A stretch of DNA of 64,000 bases from Bacillota bacterium (GTDB lineage Bacteria > Bacillota_A > Clostridia > Lachnospirales > Lachnospiraceae): contig JAEYMU010000012.1 of the NCBI GenBank assembly GCA_023407175.1, positions 434,001-498,000 of the forward strand, written 5' to 3'. Both the position numbers and the translations under genes were made by a program. The notes below the pieces were generated by a model that did not search any database, was not told where the DNA came from, and worked only from the letters and a program-made list of their open reading frames with translations. Positions 55,976-63,806 of this stretch are shown here, in pieces; the stretch's first letter is position 1, and the number at the start of each line of letters is the position of its first letter.

Positions 55976-57073
55976 CTATTGATAGCTAACCAGGCTTGCA
56001 TCAATATCTGACAATATCTTTGTATTCGTAAAGGTGTCAAACTCCACCACACCGGTATTCAGGCCCGAGGTCTTCATATATTCGGCCAGGGAGTCGCAGG
56101 AATCCTTAAAGGTCTGGTCATAAGCAACCTTGTAGGAATTCTTCTTCATAATGGCTACACAGGTATCTGTGTCGATATTAATCTTTTCTCCTACAATGGC
56201 TGCCGCATCCTCAAGATTGTTATTAATGTAATCTGTAGCCTTGATCATTGCTTTGACATAGGCCGTGCAGGCTTCGGGATTTTCATTCAGAAAGCTCTTG
56301 GATACATCGATACAGACCACAAAATTCAAGTAGTTGACATCTCCTTCATTTTCCGGCAGATAGGACTTGGTTCCTGTAAAGAGATAATGACCTCCGAAGG
56401 CCTCCGCCTTGATACCCCAAGGCTCCCATGCAGCAAACAGGTCGATATCACCGCTTTCCAGAGAAGCTAGCATATCCGAGGCTTGCAGGTTCACCAGCTG
56501 AATCTTGTCAAAATCCACACCCAGATCATCACACATGGCCTTTACTGCGACGATAACACCGGCTCCGTCGGTATAGCCCATCTTCTTTCCCTCCAAATCC
56601 TTGGCACTGGTCAGCTCAAGATTCGGCCCTCCGACAACACACTGGGTATTACCTGCATCTACAACCGGCGCCAGCAGACAAACCTCGCTGCCCTTATCTA
56701 CCAGGTTGATGGCCTGATAATTGGAAATGGAATAAAACTGCGCTTCATTGGCAGCAACCATGGAGGTGGATACGGAAGGGTCGGTCAGAAGCTGCAAATC
56801 CACATCTAGCCCCTCTTCTTCAAAGAATCCCTTTTCCTTGGCAATAATCTGCTGTCCGGAGATCTGTGGGTCGAATTCACCCAGCACAACCACCTTCGTC
56901 AGCTCCCCTCCAGCGTCGGAGGTCTCCGTATCTGCCCCCGCATCCTCAGATACTCCCTGGGTCGGGTCCGTCGTCGTTTCCTCGGTTTTCTTTGCGCAGC
57001 CGGCCATCATACCGGTCATAAGCATTACCGCCATTAATGCTGCCAATAATTTTCTGCCTGTCATAGCTTTCAT
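55976..57073 (-). CDS. ABC transporter substrate-binding lipoprotein (SsuA/NMT1 type)
   Basis: A 365-residue lipoprotein. The signal ends in the lipobox MAGC (Cys26), followed by a Thr/Asp/Glu-rich linker. The NMT1/SsuA-like domain starts KVVVLGEFDPQISGQQIIAKE and has GFFEEEGLDVDLQLL, SDMLASLESGDIDLFAAWEPW and GYTDGAGVIVAVKAM. It would capture allantoin or another ureide outside the cell. GGGAGG precedes the ATG. It heads the transporter part of the operon. Confidence 0.93.
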   Translation of the reverse strand: MKAMTGRKLLAALMAVMLMTGMMAGCAKKTEETTTDPTQGVSEDAGADTETSDAGGELTKVVVLGEFDPQISGQQIIAKEKGFFEEEGLDVDLQLLTDPSVSTSMVAANEAQFYSISNYQAINLVDKGSEVCLLAPVVDAGNTQCVVGGPNLELTSAKDLEGKKMGYTDGAGVIVAVKAMCDDLGVDFDKIQLVNLQASDMLASLESGDIDLFAAWEPWGIKAEAFGGHYLFTGTKSYLPENEGDVNYLNFVVCIDVSKSFLNENPEACTAYVKAMIKATDYINNNLEDAAAIVGEKINIDTDTCVAIMKKNSYKVAYDQTFKDSCDSLAEYMKTSGLNTGVVEFDTFTNTKILSDIDASLVSYQ

Positions 57074-57110
57074 GGTATTTCCTCCCTTTTCTGGTTAAAT
57101 AATTAAAAAA

Positions 57111-57162
57111 CGATGGTGCCTGCCAAAGACCGGTTTCTATACCGCTTTGCTATGCACCATCG
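57111..57162 (-). terminator. Terminator after the cytidylate-kinase-like gene
   Basis: CGATGGTGC (57111-57119) pairs with GCACCATCG (57154-57162) and is followed leftward by six T residues. Confidence 0.88.
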
Positions 57163-57211
57163 CATTAAAAACATCTAAATGCTTCCTTCTTAAATTTAAA
57201 ATAAGTTCCTA

Positions 57212-57847
57212 TCAGCTCTTTACACCCAGTTTCAAATACAAATAATCCTTGATTAAGGCTACCGCCGTGTCCATACCGGTCCTGCCTGTGTTGATGGTCA
57301 GATCGTAGTTGGTCACATTCGTCCATTCATTCCCTCCGGAATAGTACTTATAGTACTCTGCCCGGTACATATCCGTCTGATAAATCAACCGGTTTGCTTC
57401 ATCCTCCGTACAGGAGAATTTCTCCATGACCCGTTTTCTGCAAAATGCTCTCGGTGCCTCTATGTACACACTGACCACATTCTTATAATTTGCCAGGATA
57501 TTATCGGCACACTTTCCAACAATGATGCAGGACTCGCTCTGTGCCAGCTCACGGATGATATGTGCCTGGATGTTGAACAGCTTTATATCGGAGGCAAAGC
57601 TTTTATATGCGGGGGAAGCTCCCTCACCGGTTACCGGCATCTTTTCCAGGGCTTTGTGAATCTTCTCATTGGAGAACCTCTCATCCACCTTTTCAAAGAC
57701 CTCCTGTGATAAACCGCTGTATTGCGAGGCAAGCTCCAGAATTCTTTTTTCATAGCAATTAATACCAAGCTCCTCTGCCAGCCTAAGCCCGATTTCCTTG
57801 CCGCCGCTGCCAAAGCCTCTTGCTATTGTAATAACATAATGCTCCAT
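57212..57847 (-). CDS. Cytidylate kinase-like protein
   Basis: A 211-residue P-loop kinase-like protein of the stand-alone cytidylate-kinase-like family common in Firmicutes. The P-loop is in TIARGFGSGGKEIG, followed by ELGINCYEKRILELASQYSG; IIVGKCADNIL and the Arg-rich APRAFCRKRVMEKF fit the lid. True CMP kinases are usually encoded elsewhere with aroA or rpsA, so this one may have another substrate. It lies upstream of the ureide transporter but is separated by a strong terminator. The ribosome binding site is weak. Confidence 0.85.
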   Translation of the reverse strand: MEHYVITIARGFGSGGKEIGLRLAEELGINCYEKRILELASQYSGLSQEVFEKVDERFSNEKIHKALEKMPVTGEGASPAYKSFASDIKLFNIQAHIIRELAQSESCIIVGKCADNILANYKNVVSVYIEAPRAFCRKRVMEKFSCTEDEANRLIYQTDMYRAEYYKYYSGGNEWTNVTNYDLTINTGRTGMDTAVALIKDYLYLKLGVKS

Positions 57848-58641
57848 TTCTATTCACCGCCTTGTTTGTGTCAACCATGGGACACCTTTTTTATATCACA
57901 GGCAAAATGCATTGTCAACATAGCACAAAAGTACACTTTTTAACATGGGATAGGATGGACAGGGCATTCAGCCCTTTTCACGGTAAAATAAAATCCATAT
58001 GCAGAGTCCCTTATTTTCAAGGCTTTCCTGCATATGGATTCACAAACCAGCTGACACAGCTGCGATAAATATCAAATTTTGATTGGGCAGGTTGCACAAC
58101 CAGGTAATACAATTTTCAGGCGGCCAATGATAAAAAACTTTTTCTCTGCTTTCTTATATTTTGAACTCCGCCCGTCTGCTGATATCAACACAGCAACACA
58201 GGCGGCTGCTCCCTCTTTGCCTTCCGTGCTACATATTCCCTTCAAGGGTATGCATCTCCTGATCCGTAGAGGTTGCGGATAATTTACCGTCCCGGCTTCC
58301 AAAAACCGCTGTATCATCTCCCGCATAGCTTCCTATATGGTGCAGATGGAACCAGCAAGAATACCGATTTCGTCCTTTACCTTTAGATATTTCTTTGGAA
58401 TCGACTGGGTAAAATCAAAATTAACGTCTCAAGTAAGATAGAAGATACCTTTTCTACAGGAACGGTATTCTGCGGCTGATATATATCCCACTACCAGGGA
58501 AATAAACACGCCCGATAGCACTAATACGAGAATCAAAAGTCTAATTCTCTCAGAGCTTTGATAAGCTTCCGAAAAAGTTGCTACTACTCCTCGAAATGGC
58601 CTCTAAAATCAACAATCTCCGAAAAACCAATTTAGTAAAAG
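57848..58641. other. Long intergenic space with decayed sequence
   Basis: These 794 bases contain no intact gene. They hold a receptor-like remnant on the minus strand (about 58200-58560), a terminator hairpin AATCCATATGCAG/CTGCATATGGATT (57992-58004/58028-58040) with a T-rich exit to the left, and the boundary at which base composition shifts to the AT-rich segment on the right. Confidence 0.6.
58200..58560 (-). pseudogene. Degenerate membrane receptor remnant (chemoreceptor/HAMP-like)
   Basis: One minus-strand frame reads a membrane helix (RLLILVLVLSGVFISLVVGY, near 58545-58485), a stop, then DFTQSIPKKYLKVKDEIGIL, a further stop, and EAMREMIQRFLEA. A shifted frame continues with NLSATSTDQEMHTLEGNM. 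The pattern of helix, xxKDEIGxLA and Ser/Thr/Gln-rich coil resembles clostridial methyl-accepting chemotaxis proteins. Two stops and at least one frameshift mark it as dead. The borders are uncertain. Confidence 0.5.
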
Positions 58642-59679
58642 CTAGCTCCACTCAACATTTTTAATATTATCAAATAAAGTCTCCATACCTTCCAAGATAT
58701 ACCCCTTTTCATGATCACCAACTTTTTCAAACATAGTATAAGTTATCTTATTACTCTTTTTACGCCATCGACCAACTACTCTTCCATCTAGTAAGATTGG
58801 TGACATTACAATGCCAGTCAAATTAAAAATTCCACGTAGATAATCCTTTGGCAGAAAAATACTTTCAGTTTTTTGGTAACCAAGCATCAGCTGATCAAAT
58901 CCAGCTAGAAGAATGCAGTGAGGAATATCGGGATAATCGTTATTAATCGTGCCAAGATAAAAATAATCCTTGCCTTCAACATTAAAATGCTTAAGTGGCA
59001 ACTTATTCATGATCGCTTTAACTTTTGTCTGCGTCCAACCAAAATAATATGAAGTATCCTTAAGTGTTGAAGGAGCAATATTCAAAAAATACCTCTGTGC
59101 TTTCTCCAATTCAGCTTCTTCAGTACTCATTGGAGAGAACTGCGGACAAAGCTTAAACTCCTTCTTTTCCTGAACCTGGTAACATAAAAAACCACGCTCG
59201 CAAAGTTGTCTCAACAGCCCCCCCCATGAATCAAAGATAAACGAATTTTCTGTTTCAGTCATACCAGCTAAAAAACAATGTTCTTTTAATTTATCCCTTT
59301 CAGTAATCCCATGTTCAACAAACGAAATAATTAAATTCGCAAAATACTCCTTACGCACTCCGGAGATCCATAGGAAATCATTATCATAAGTGTCCTCCCA
59401 ACAATGAGAATGAAGTATATTCTCATCATGACAAAATATAGGGAGATCCTCTTCTGCAAAAGCATGAACTGTACCTCGAATGGTCCAGTTTTTTACTAAT
59501 CCATCACCAAAATATTCGGCTGATATCTTTTCATTACAACGATTCATCAGCGAATAAAGCACATTTATCATAAACTGTGCTTGAATTCCATTAAGATTTC
59601 GGCATACAGTAAGTTTATCCGTTTTACATGTTAGATACTGACGGTATAAGCGAATCTTTCGAAGATCGTCAATTGTCAT
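58642..59679 (-). CDS. Winged-helix DNA glycosylase-like protein (AlkZ/YcaQ, HTH_42)
   Basis: A 345-residue protein of the HTH_42 superfamily, which includes AlkZ and YcaQ glycosylases that unhook DNA interstrand cross-links. The catalytic QxQ motif is visible as GIQAQFM (Gln33 and Gln35), as in AlkZ; the typical NWTIRGTVHAF and SWGGLLRQLCERGFL segments follow, and the C-terminal part has GRVVGRWRKK. In Streptomyces such genes protect against self-made genotoxins; here the neighbours are sugar genes and the role is likely general. AAAGGATGAG precedes the ATG. It is AT-rich like the genes to its right. Confidence 0.85.
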   Translation of the reverse strand: MTIDDLRKIRLYRQYLTCKTDKLTVCRNLNGIQAQFMINVLYSLMNRCNEKISAEYFGDGLVKNWTIRGTVHAFAEEDLPIFCHDENILHSHCWEDTYDNDFLWISGVRKEYFANLIISFVEHGITERDKLKEHCFLAGMTETENSFIFDSWGGLLRQLCERGFLCYQVQEKKEFKLCPQFSPMSTEEAELEKAQRYFLNIAPSTLKDTSYYFGWTQTKVKAIMNKLPLKHFNVEGKDYFYLGTINNDYPDIPHCILLAGFDQLMLGYQKTESIFLPKDYLRGIFNLTGIVMSPILLDGRVVGRWRKKSNKITYTMFEKVGDHEKGYILEGMETLFDNIKNVEWS

Positions 59680-59734
59680 CTTATTTTCTCATCCTTTTCA
59701 TCATTTTTCTTAATACCAATGCTCAGTCACCTCG

Positions 59735-61165
59735 TCAGATAAACTCAGTATTTTCCGCATTAAAAATACCATATAATGATGTAATCTCCTTTTTCAATTG
59801 AATATTGCCTTTTATGCAGTCCATCAATATGGTGAACGCTTGTTCTCCGCCAATTTCATTGATGTCCTTATTTTTGGGTACCAAGCTATAGTTGTTTCGG
59901 AGTGGTCGAAAGCTAAGCTTAATGTGATCGTAATCTAAATATACTGGATCCTGCCTACTCCATAATGTCACAGTAGGGATATTGAAAGCTGATGCAATAT
60001 GCCCGCAACAGCTATCGATACCAACGACATAATCTAATTCAGGAATTAAACAAGCAATAGAATAAATCGATAAATTGCTGACATCAGTTATGGAAGTCAG
60101 CTCATACTTATCTTTAGGATATGGGGTAAGAATATATGGGTCTAAATTATTAGCAATACAAAGTTCAATAAATCGTTGAACATTCTCTGCTCCCCAGCAC
60201 CTCCAATTATGAGGACCATCTGTATAAAACTGTATACCAATTTTAAATGCAGTTCTATTTTTTATCAAAGAAATTATATTTTTTTCTTCAAAGGTAAGTA
60301 AACCTGTAAACTTATCATGGACATCGCCTATGTACTTATAAGGATCATCAACTTCTATATCATATAGTTGATCCGCGAACATATGGTAATAATGTTGAAA
60401 TATATCCGCACGTTTATATATAGTGAACAATACATTATAACATTTCGAAAATTTTCCAGAGTCAACAAACATTTTATACATTTTTTCCAGTACCATATAG
60501 TCCTGCACCTCATATATTTTACATTTATCACCAAACAAGGTTAAAAAAATGTCTTTACTAATCAATTTCTTTCCCAAAATAATGGTTATTTTCTTATACT
60601 TGTTGACCAATTCATACCAAAACGAGCTGGTAATAAAAAAATCGCCTATGCCGTAACCTAAAAATACGCATACTGGTTTTTCCTTTGTTTCAATCGTAAA
60701 TTCAACTGCACGTTTTTCATTGGTATAAGCAATGGCCACCGAATGATCTTCTAGAATAATATCTGAAACATAAAATGAACGTGGCAACTGATCAAATAGA
60801 ATAAAATGTTCAAAGAATTTAAGTTTATCATCAGTAATTTCTGACACTGAAAAAAAGACCCCATTAATTGGTCCTGCCTCCAACTGTAATACATTTTCCT
60901 GAATACATTTAGTTTCTTCTGACCTGTTAATCAAAAGGTCTTCTAATTTGGCCTCCAATTCAGTTACTGAATTAACATAGGTTATATATACATTTTTAAA
61001 GTCCTTCGGGTTAAATATAAAGTTATCTAAAGCAATAAATCTTTTTGTCAATTTCATCATTTTTTTAGCTGCAGTAATTGCGTTTATATCATTAAATAAA
61101 ACCAGATATTTTCTACATGGTGCTTTCATAAACTGATGGAGAGAAATCAATCCTTTATCTAGCAT
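59735..61165 (-). CDS. GT9-like glycosyltransferase, candidate heptosyltransferase
   Basis: A 476-residue protein. The C-terminal half resembles the heptosyltransferase family GT9: VFLGYGIGDFFITSSFW near residue 170, and GIDSCCGHIASAFNIPTVTL near residue 395, which corresponds to the GVDSGxxHxAxAxxxPxxxL donor-site motif. The N-terminal ~150 residues are not recognisable and make it longer than ordinary GT9 enzymes. It closes a tight operon for ADP-heptose, so a heptose transfer to a protein or glycan is the obvious hypothesis. The ATG lacks a good ribosome binding site; AAAGGAG further upstream serves a three-codon frame. Confidence 0.7.
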   Translation of the reverse strand: MLDKGLISLHQFMKAPCRKYLVLFNDINAITAAKKMMKLTKRFIALDNFIFNPKDFKNVYITYVNSVTELEAKLEDLLINRSEETKCIQENVLQLEAGPINGVFFSVSEITDDKLKFFEHFILFDQLPRSFYVSDIILEDHSVAIAYTNEKRAVEFTIETKEKPVCVFLGYGIGDFFITSSFWYELVNKYKKITIILGKKLISKDIFLTLFGDKCKIYEVQDYMVLEKMYKMFVDSGKFSKCYNVLFTIYKRADIFQHYYHMFADQLYDIEVDDPYKYIGDVHDKFTGLLTFEEKNIISLIKNRTAFKIGIQFYTDGPHNWRCWGAENVQRFIELCIANNLDPYILTPYPKDKYELTSITDVSNLSIYSIACLIPELDYVVGIDSCCGHIASAFNIPTVTLWSRQDPVYLDYDHIKLSFRPLRNNYSLVPKNKDINEIGGEQAFTILMDCIKGNIQLKKEITSLYGIFNAENTEFI

Positions 61166-61202
61166 AATGTTAACTATGATTAAATAACCATAAACTCCTT
61201 TC

Positions 61203-62087
61203 TTATATTTTTTGCATAGTGGATGTGTATTGATATTGTGTAGATAAAGAAGCCGCTTTGTTCGCCGTTTTAAAAGCTAACTCAACAGAACTTCCGCCAC
61301 ACAAAGCTATACAAAATGTGGACAAGTACACATCACCAGCGCCAATTGCGCATACTTCATCTGCTTCATCGCAAGTATAAAGCGCTTTAGAAAGACTATC
61401 AGAAAATAGCACACTCCCCTCTGCATTATTTTTAATTATTAAGTTGTTAAATTTATATTTTCTTAAACACTCAAATCCAAGGCTTTGAATTTCTAAAATG
61501 GAAGTATAGTTACACTCCTCAGCATGATTTAATTCTTGAAGTGTTATAACTACCGCATAAGCGTACTGGAAATACTTTAAAAACTTGCATTTTGTATCTA
61601 CAAAGACTGGTATATCATATGCCCTAGCCTTTTTTATAAGCTTTGATATAAATTTCGAGTTTAGAGCACCTTTTTGATAATCTGAAATCACTACTGCAGA
61701 GAATTTCCAATTATGATCCAATAATTTGTTTTCAAAATTTGCTCTGCGAACATGGTGGAGTTTTTCTATATCAATACGACATATTATTTTATCATTAATT
61801 ACAATGCGTTTCTTTAAAGTAGTAGGTATATTCACCTTACTTATATAATCCTTTCGTACCCCATGAAGCAACTGTAAAAGTTGTAACGAATTTTGGTCTC
61901 TGCCAATATATCCGAATAAATAGGATATATATCCATTCAAATCAAAGCATTGTGCTACATTAGCTGCTCCTCCGGGCATATATTCAGTTTTTTCATAGTA
62001 ACATATATCCACATTGTTCTGTTTTTTTATTTTATGACATATGTCATACTGATCTAACATAATATCACCTATGGTCAGAATTGATAT
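61203..62087 (-). CDS. hldA: D-glycero-D-manno-heptose 7-phosphate kinase-like protein (HldA/RfaE N-domain)
   Basis: A 294-residue PfkB-type sugar kinase. The N-terminal ILTIGDIMLDQYDICHKIK is the RfaE-type start, GGAANVAQCFDLNGY the conserved sugar-binding part and AIGAGDVYLSTFCIAL the ATP-site GAGD motif with the catalytic Asp. It would phosphorylate heptose 7-phosphate at C1. I start at ATG 62085-62087, which overlaps the end of gmhB and follows GAGGAG. Assignment to heptose rests on its three operon partners. Confidence 0.83.
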   Translation of the reverse strand: MSILTIGDIMLDQYDICHKIKKQNNVDICYYEKTEYMPGGAANVAQCFDLNGYISYLFGYIGRDQNSLQLLQLLHGVRKDYISKVNIPTTLKKRIVINDKIICRIDIEKLHHVRRANFENKLLDHNWKFSAVVISDYQKGALNSKFISKLIKKARAYDIPVFVDTKCKFLKYFQYAYAVVITLQELNHAEECNYTSILEIQSLGFECLRKYKFNNLIIKNNAEGSVLFSDSLSKALYTCDEADEVCAIGAGDVYLSTFCIALCGGSSVELAFKTANKAASLSTQYQYTSTMQKI

Positions 62088-62652
62088 CATCCTCACAACT
62101 CCTCTCGTTTGTAAAATCAAGCAATACCTTCTCAGCTTGCCTTAATGAATTTACTATGCAAACATCGTTATTTCTGTAACTATTTTGCTTTATGCTAATT
62201 AGCATATTTAAAGGTAATCCAGCATTCAATCCTGCTTGAATATCGGTATTTTTATCCCCGATTAAAAAGGATCGGCTCAAGTCAATGTTATATTCATACT
62301 GCGCTTTAAAAATCATACCTGGATTTGGTTTTCGATCATAAACCGAATAAATATTATTTGAATGATTATTACTCGGGTCATATCCAGAAAAATATGTTTT
62401 TTGTATATGGATATGCTGCTCAGCAAATTGCTGTTCTAACCACATAGACAAATGATAAAAATCCTTTTCACTATATAATCCTTTTCCAATACCTGATTGA
62501 TTGGTAACTACAAAAATAAGGTATCCCAAATCCTGAATTAGTTTTGTAAAGTTAAAAATTCCTTCACAAAATATAATGTCGTCAGGTTTATAAATATAAT
62601 GTAAATCTTTATTAATTACTCCATCCCTATCTAAAAAAGCAGCTTTATTCAT
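62065..62652 (-). CDS. gmhB: D-glycero-D-manno-heptose 1,7-bisphosphate phosphatase
   Basis: A 195-residue HAD-IIIA phosphatase. The nucleophile motif FLDRDGVIN (Asp8, Asp10), VVTNQSGIGKGLYSEKDF and SFLIGDKNTDIQAGLNAGL match GmhB. RKPNPGM carries the conserved Lys and substrate loop. The Cys/His zinc loop of classical GmhB is not evident, so metal use may differ. It removes the C7 phosphate from heptose bisphosphate. It overlaps hldA by 23 bases and follows the nucleotidyltransferase by six bases. Confidence 0.88.
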   Translation of the reverse strand: MNKAAFLDRDGVINKDLHYIYKPDDIIFCEGIFNFTKLIQDLGYLIFVVTNQSGIGKGLYSEKDFYHLSMWLEQQFAEQHIHIQKTYFSGYDPSNNHSNNIYSVYDRKPNPGMIFKAQYEYNIDLSRSFLIGDKNTDIQAGLNAGLPLNMLISIKQNSYRNNDVCIVNSLRQAEKVLLDFTNERSCEDDINSDHR

Positions 62653-62658
62653 ATTCTT

Positions 62659-63132
62659 CTACCTATAAAAATCTGCTATATCACTGGAATTGTACAATTT
62701 TTCTTTTCCAAGGATAAGCACTCGTATATTATTCAGATCACAGACCCGCTGTTCATACGGATCAATCTTTGACTTATAATCCGTTCCCTTAGCAAAGATA
62801 TTCGGCTTTATTATTTCTAAACAATTAACAAAATTCTTTTCATGAAATATAAAAACTTTATCAACCGAACGTAATTCTTCGAGCATCATCTTTCTTTGTT
62901 CTTGCGAAAAGTGGAATATGCCTTTTTTATACTGTTCGATATATTCATCAGAATTAATCCCAACAATAAGATAATCAGCAACCAGTTTGCATTGTTTTAA
63001 ATAATCCAAATGCCCAGGATGAAGAATCGAAAAACATCCGCACGTTATAATAACCCTCTCACCATCTCTTTTTTTCTCTTGTACTAAATCTCGAATAATG
63101 AACAGCATTTTGCTGTTTTCTGTATTATGCAT
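62659..63132 (-). CDS. Heptose 1-phosphate nucleotidyltransferase (HldC/RfaE C-domain)
   Basis: A 157-residue nucleotidyltransferase of the RfaE C-terminal (cytidylyltransferase-like) fold. The nucleotide motif HxGH is in GCFSILHPGHLDYLKQC, and LIVGINSDEYI, IFAKGTDYK and NSSDIADFYR follow. This fold is used for ADP-heptose, whereas GDP-heptose pathways use a larger sugar nucleotidyltransferase, so ADP-heptose is the predicted product. Its start overlaps the end of gmhA by eight bases, and there is no clear ribosome binding site, consistent with translational coupling. Confidence 0.87.
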   Translation of the reverse strand: MHNTENSKMLFIIRDLVQEKKRDGERVIITCGCFSILHPGHLDYLKQCKLVADYLIVGINSDEYIEQYKKGIFHFSQEQRKMMLEELRSVDKVFIFHEKNFVNCLEIIKPNIFAKGTDYKSKIDPYEQRVCDLNNIRVLILGKEKLYNSSDIADFYR

Positions 63133-63796
63133 AGATGAATTTAGGTGAAAACATATACATTTCTACTACACGGCACATCAAGTGAAGTAATTGGTATGTG
63201 TTTTCTTGAATTTGATCGGTTCTTGTATATTCACAACTAACACCCATATCACATAAATCAATCAGCTTTCCAGGCTCTTTGCCAGTCACCGCAACACTTT
63301 TCGCTTGCATCAGTTTGCAAGCAATTGCTGCATTCAACATATTTGGGGAATTGCCCGATGTAGATAGTAAAATGACGAGATCATTTGCCCTGCAGTATGT
63401 CACAATCTGCTGAGCAAAAATAACAGAGTAATCCAAATCATTTGCTATTGCTGTAATGGTAGGCAAACCGCATAAGGAAACAACAGGAAGTCCGGGCTGT
63501 AGCTGAAATAATAAATCAGAATAATCCTCAGCTGAATGAGTATGGATAAATTTTTCCTTGAGCTGTTCAAAAGCTGTATCCATCCGTTTGAGCATAAAGT
63601 TTTTAGTAAATTCCGCAGCAAAATGTTCAGCATCTGCCATACTACCACCATTTCCGCAGATATACACTGTGCGACCATCTCTGAATGTATTGATGATAGC
63701 AGTGATACAATCTACAACCTCATCCAAAAGAGTTTGCCCGCCATATTTCCCGTCGCAAAAAATCGGTTCAGTTATTTCATAAATCGTTTTACGCAT
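63125..63796 (-). CDS. gmhA: Sedoheptulose 7-phosphate isomerase
   Basis: A 223-residue SIS-domain isomerase that makes D-glycero-D-manno-heptose 7-phosphate. YICGNGGSMADAEHFAAEFT is the GmhA signature, and LSTSGNSPNMLNAAIACKLM binds the phosphate. It is about 30 residues longer than E. coli GmhA, with an insert after residue 72 (around HTHSAEDYSDLLFQLQPG). AAGGAG precedes the ATG, which lies 10 bases after the upstream stop. It is the first recognisable step of the heptose operon. Confidence 0.92.
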   Translation of the reverse strand: MRKTIYEITEPIFCDGKYGGQTLLDEVVDCITAIINTFRDGRTVYICGNGGSMADAEHFAAEFTKNFMLKRMDTAFEQLKEKFIHTHSAEDYSDLLFQLQPGLPVVSLCGLPTITAIANDLDYSVIFAQQIVTYCRANDLVILLSTSGNSPNMLNAAIACKLMQAKSVAVTGKEPGKLIDLCDMGVSCEYTRTDQIQENTYQLLHLMCRVVEMYMFSPKFIYA

Positions 63797-63806
63797 AAAT
63801 AACTCC

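Noticed and set aside
58072..58326. Open frame of 84 codons on the minus strand
   Set aside because: It begins inside the chemoreceptor-like remnant, has no ribosome binding site and no family pattern; it is treated as part of the decayed region.
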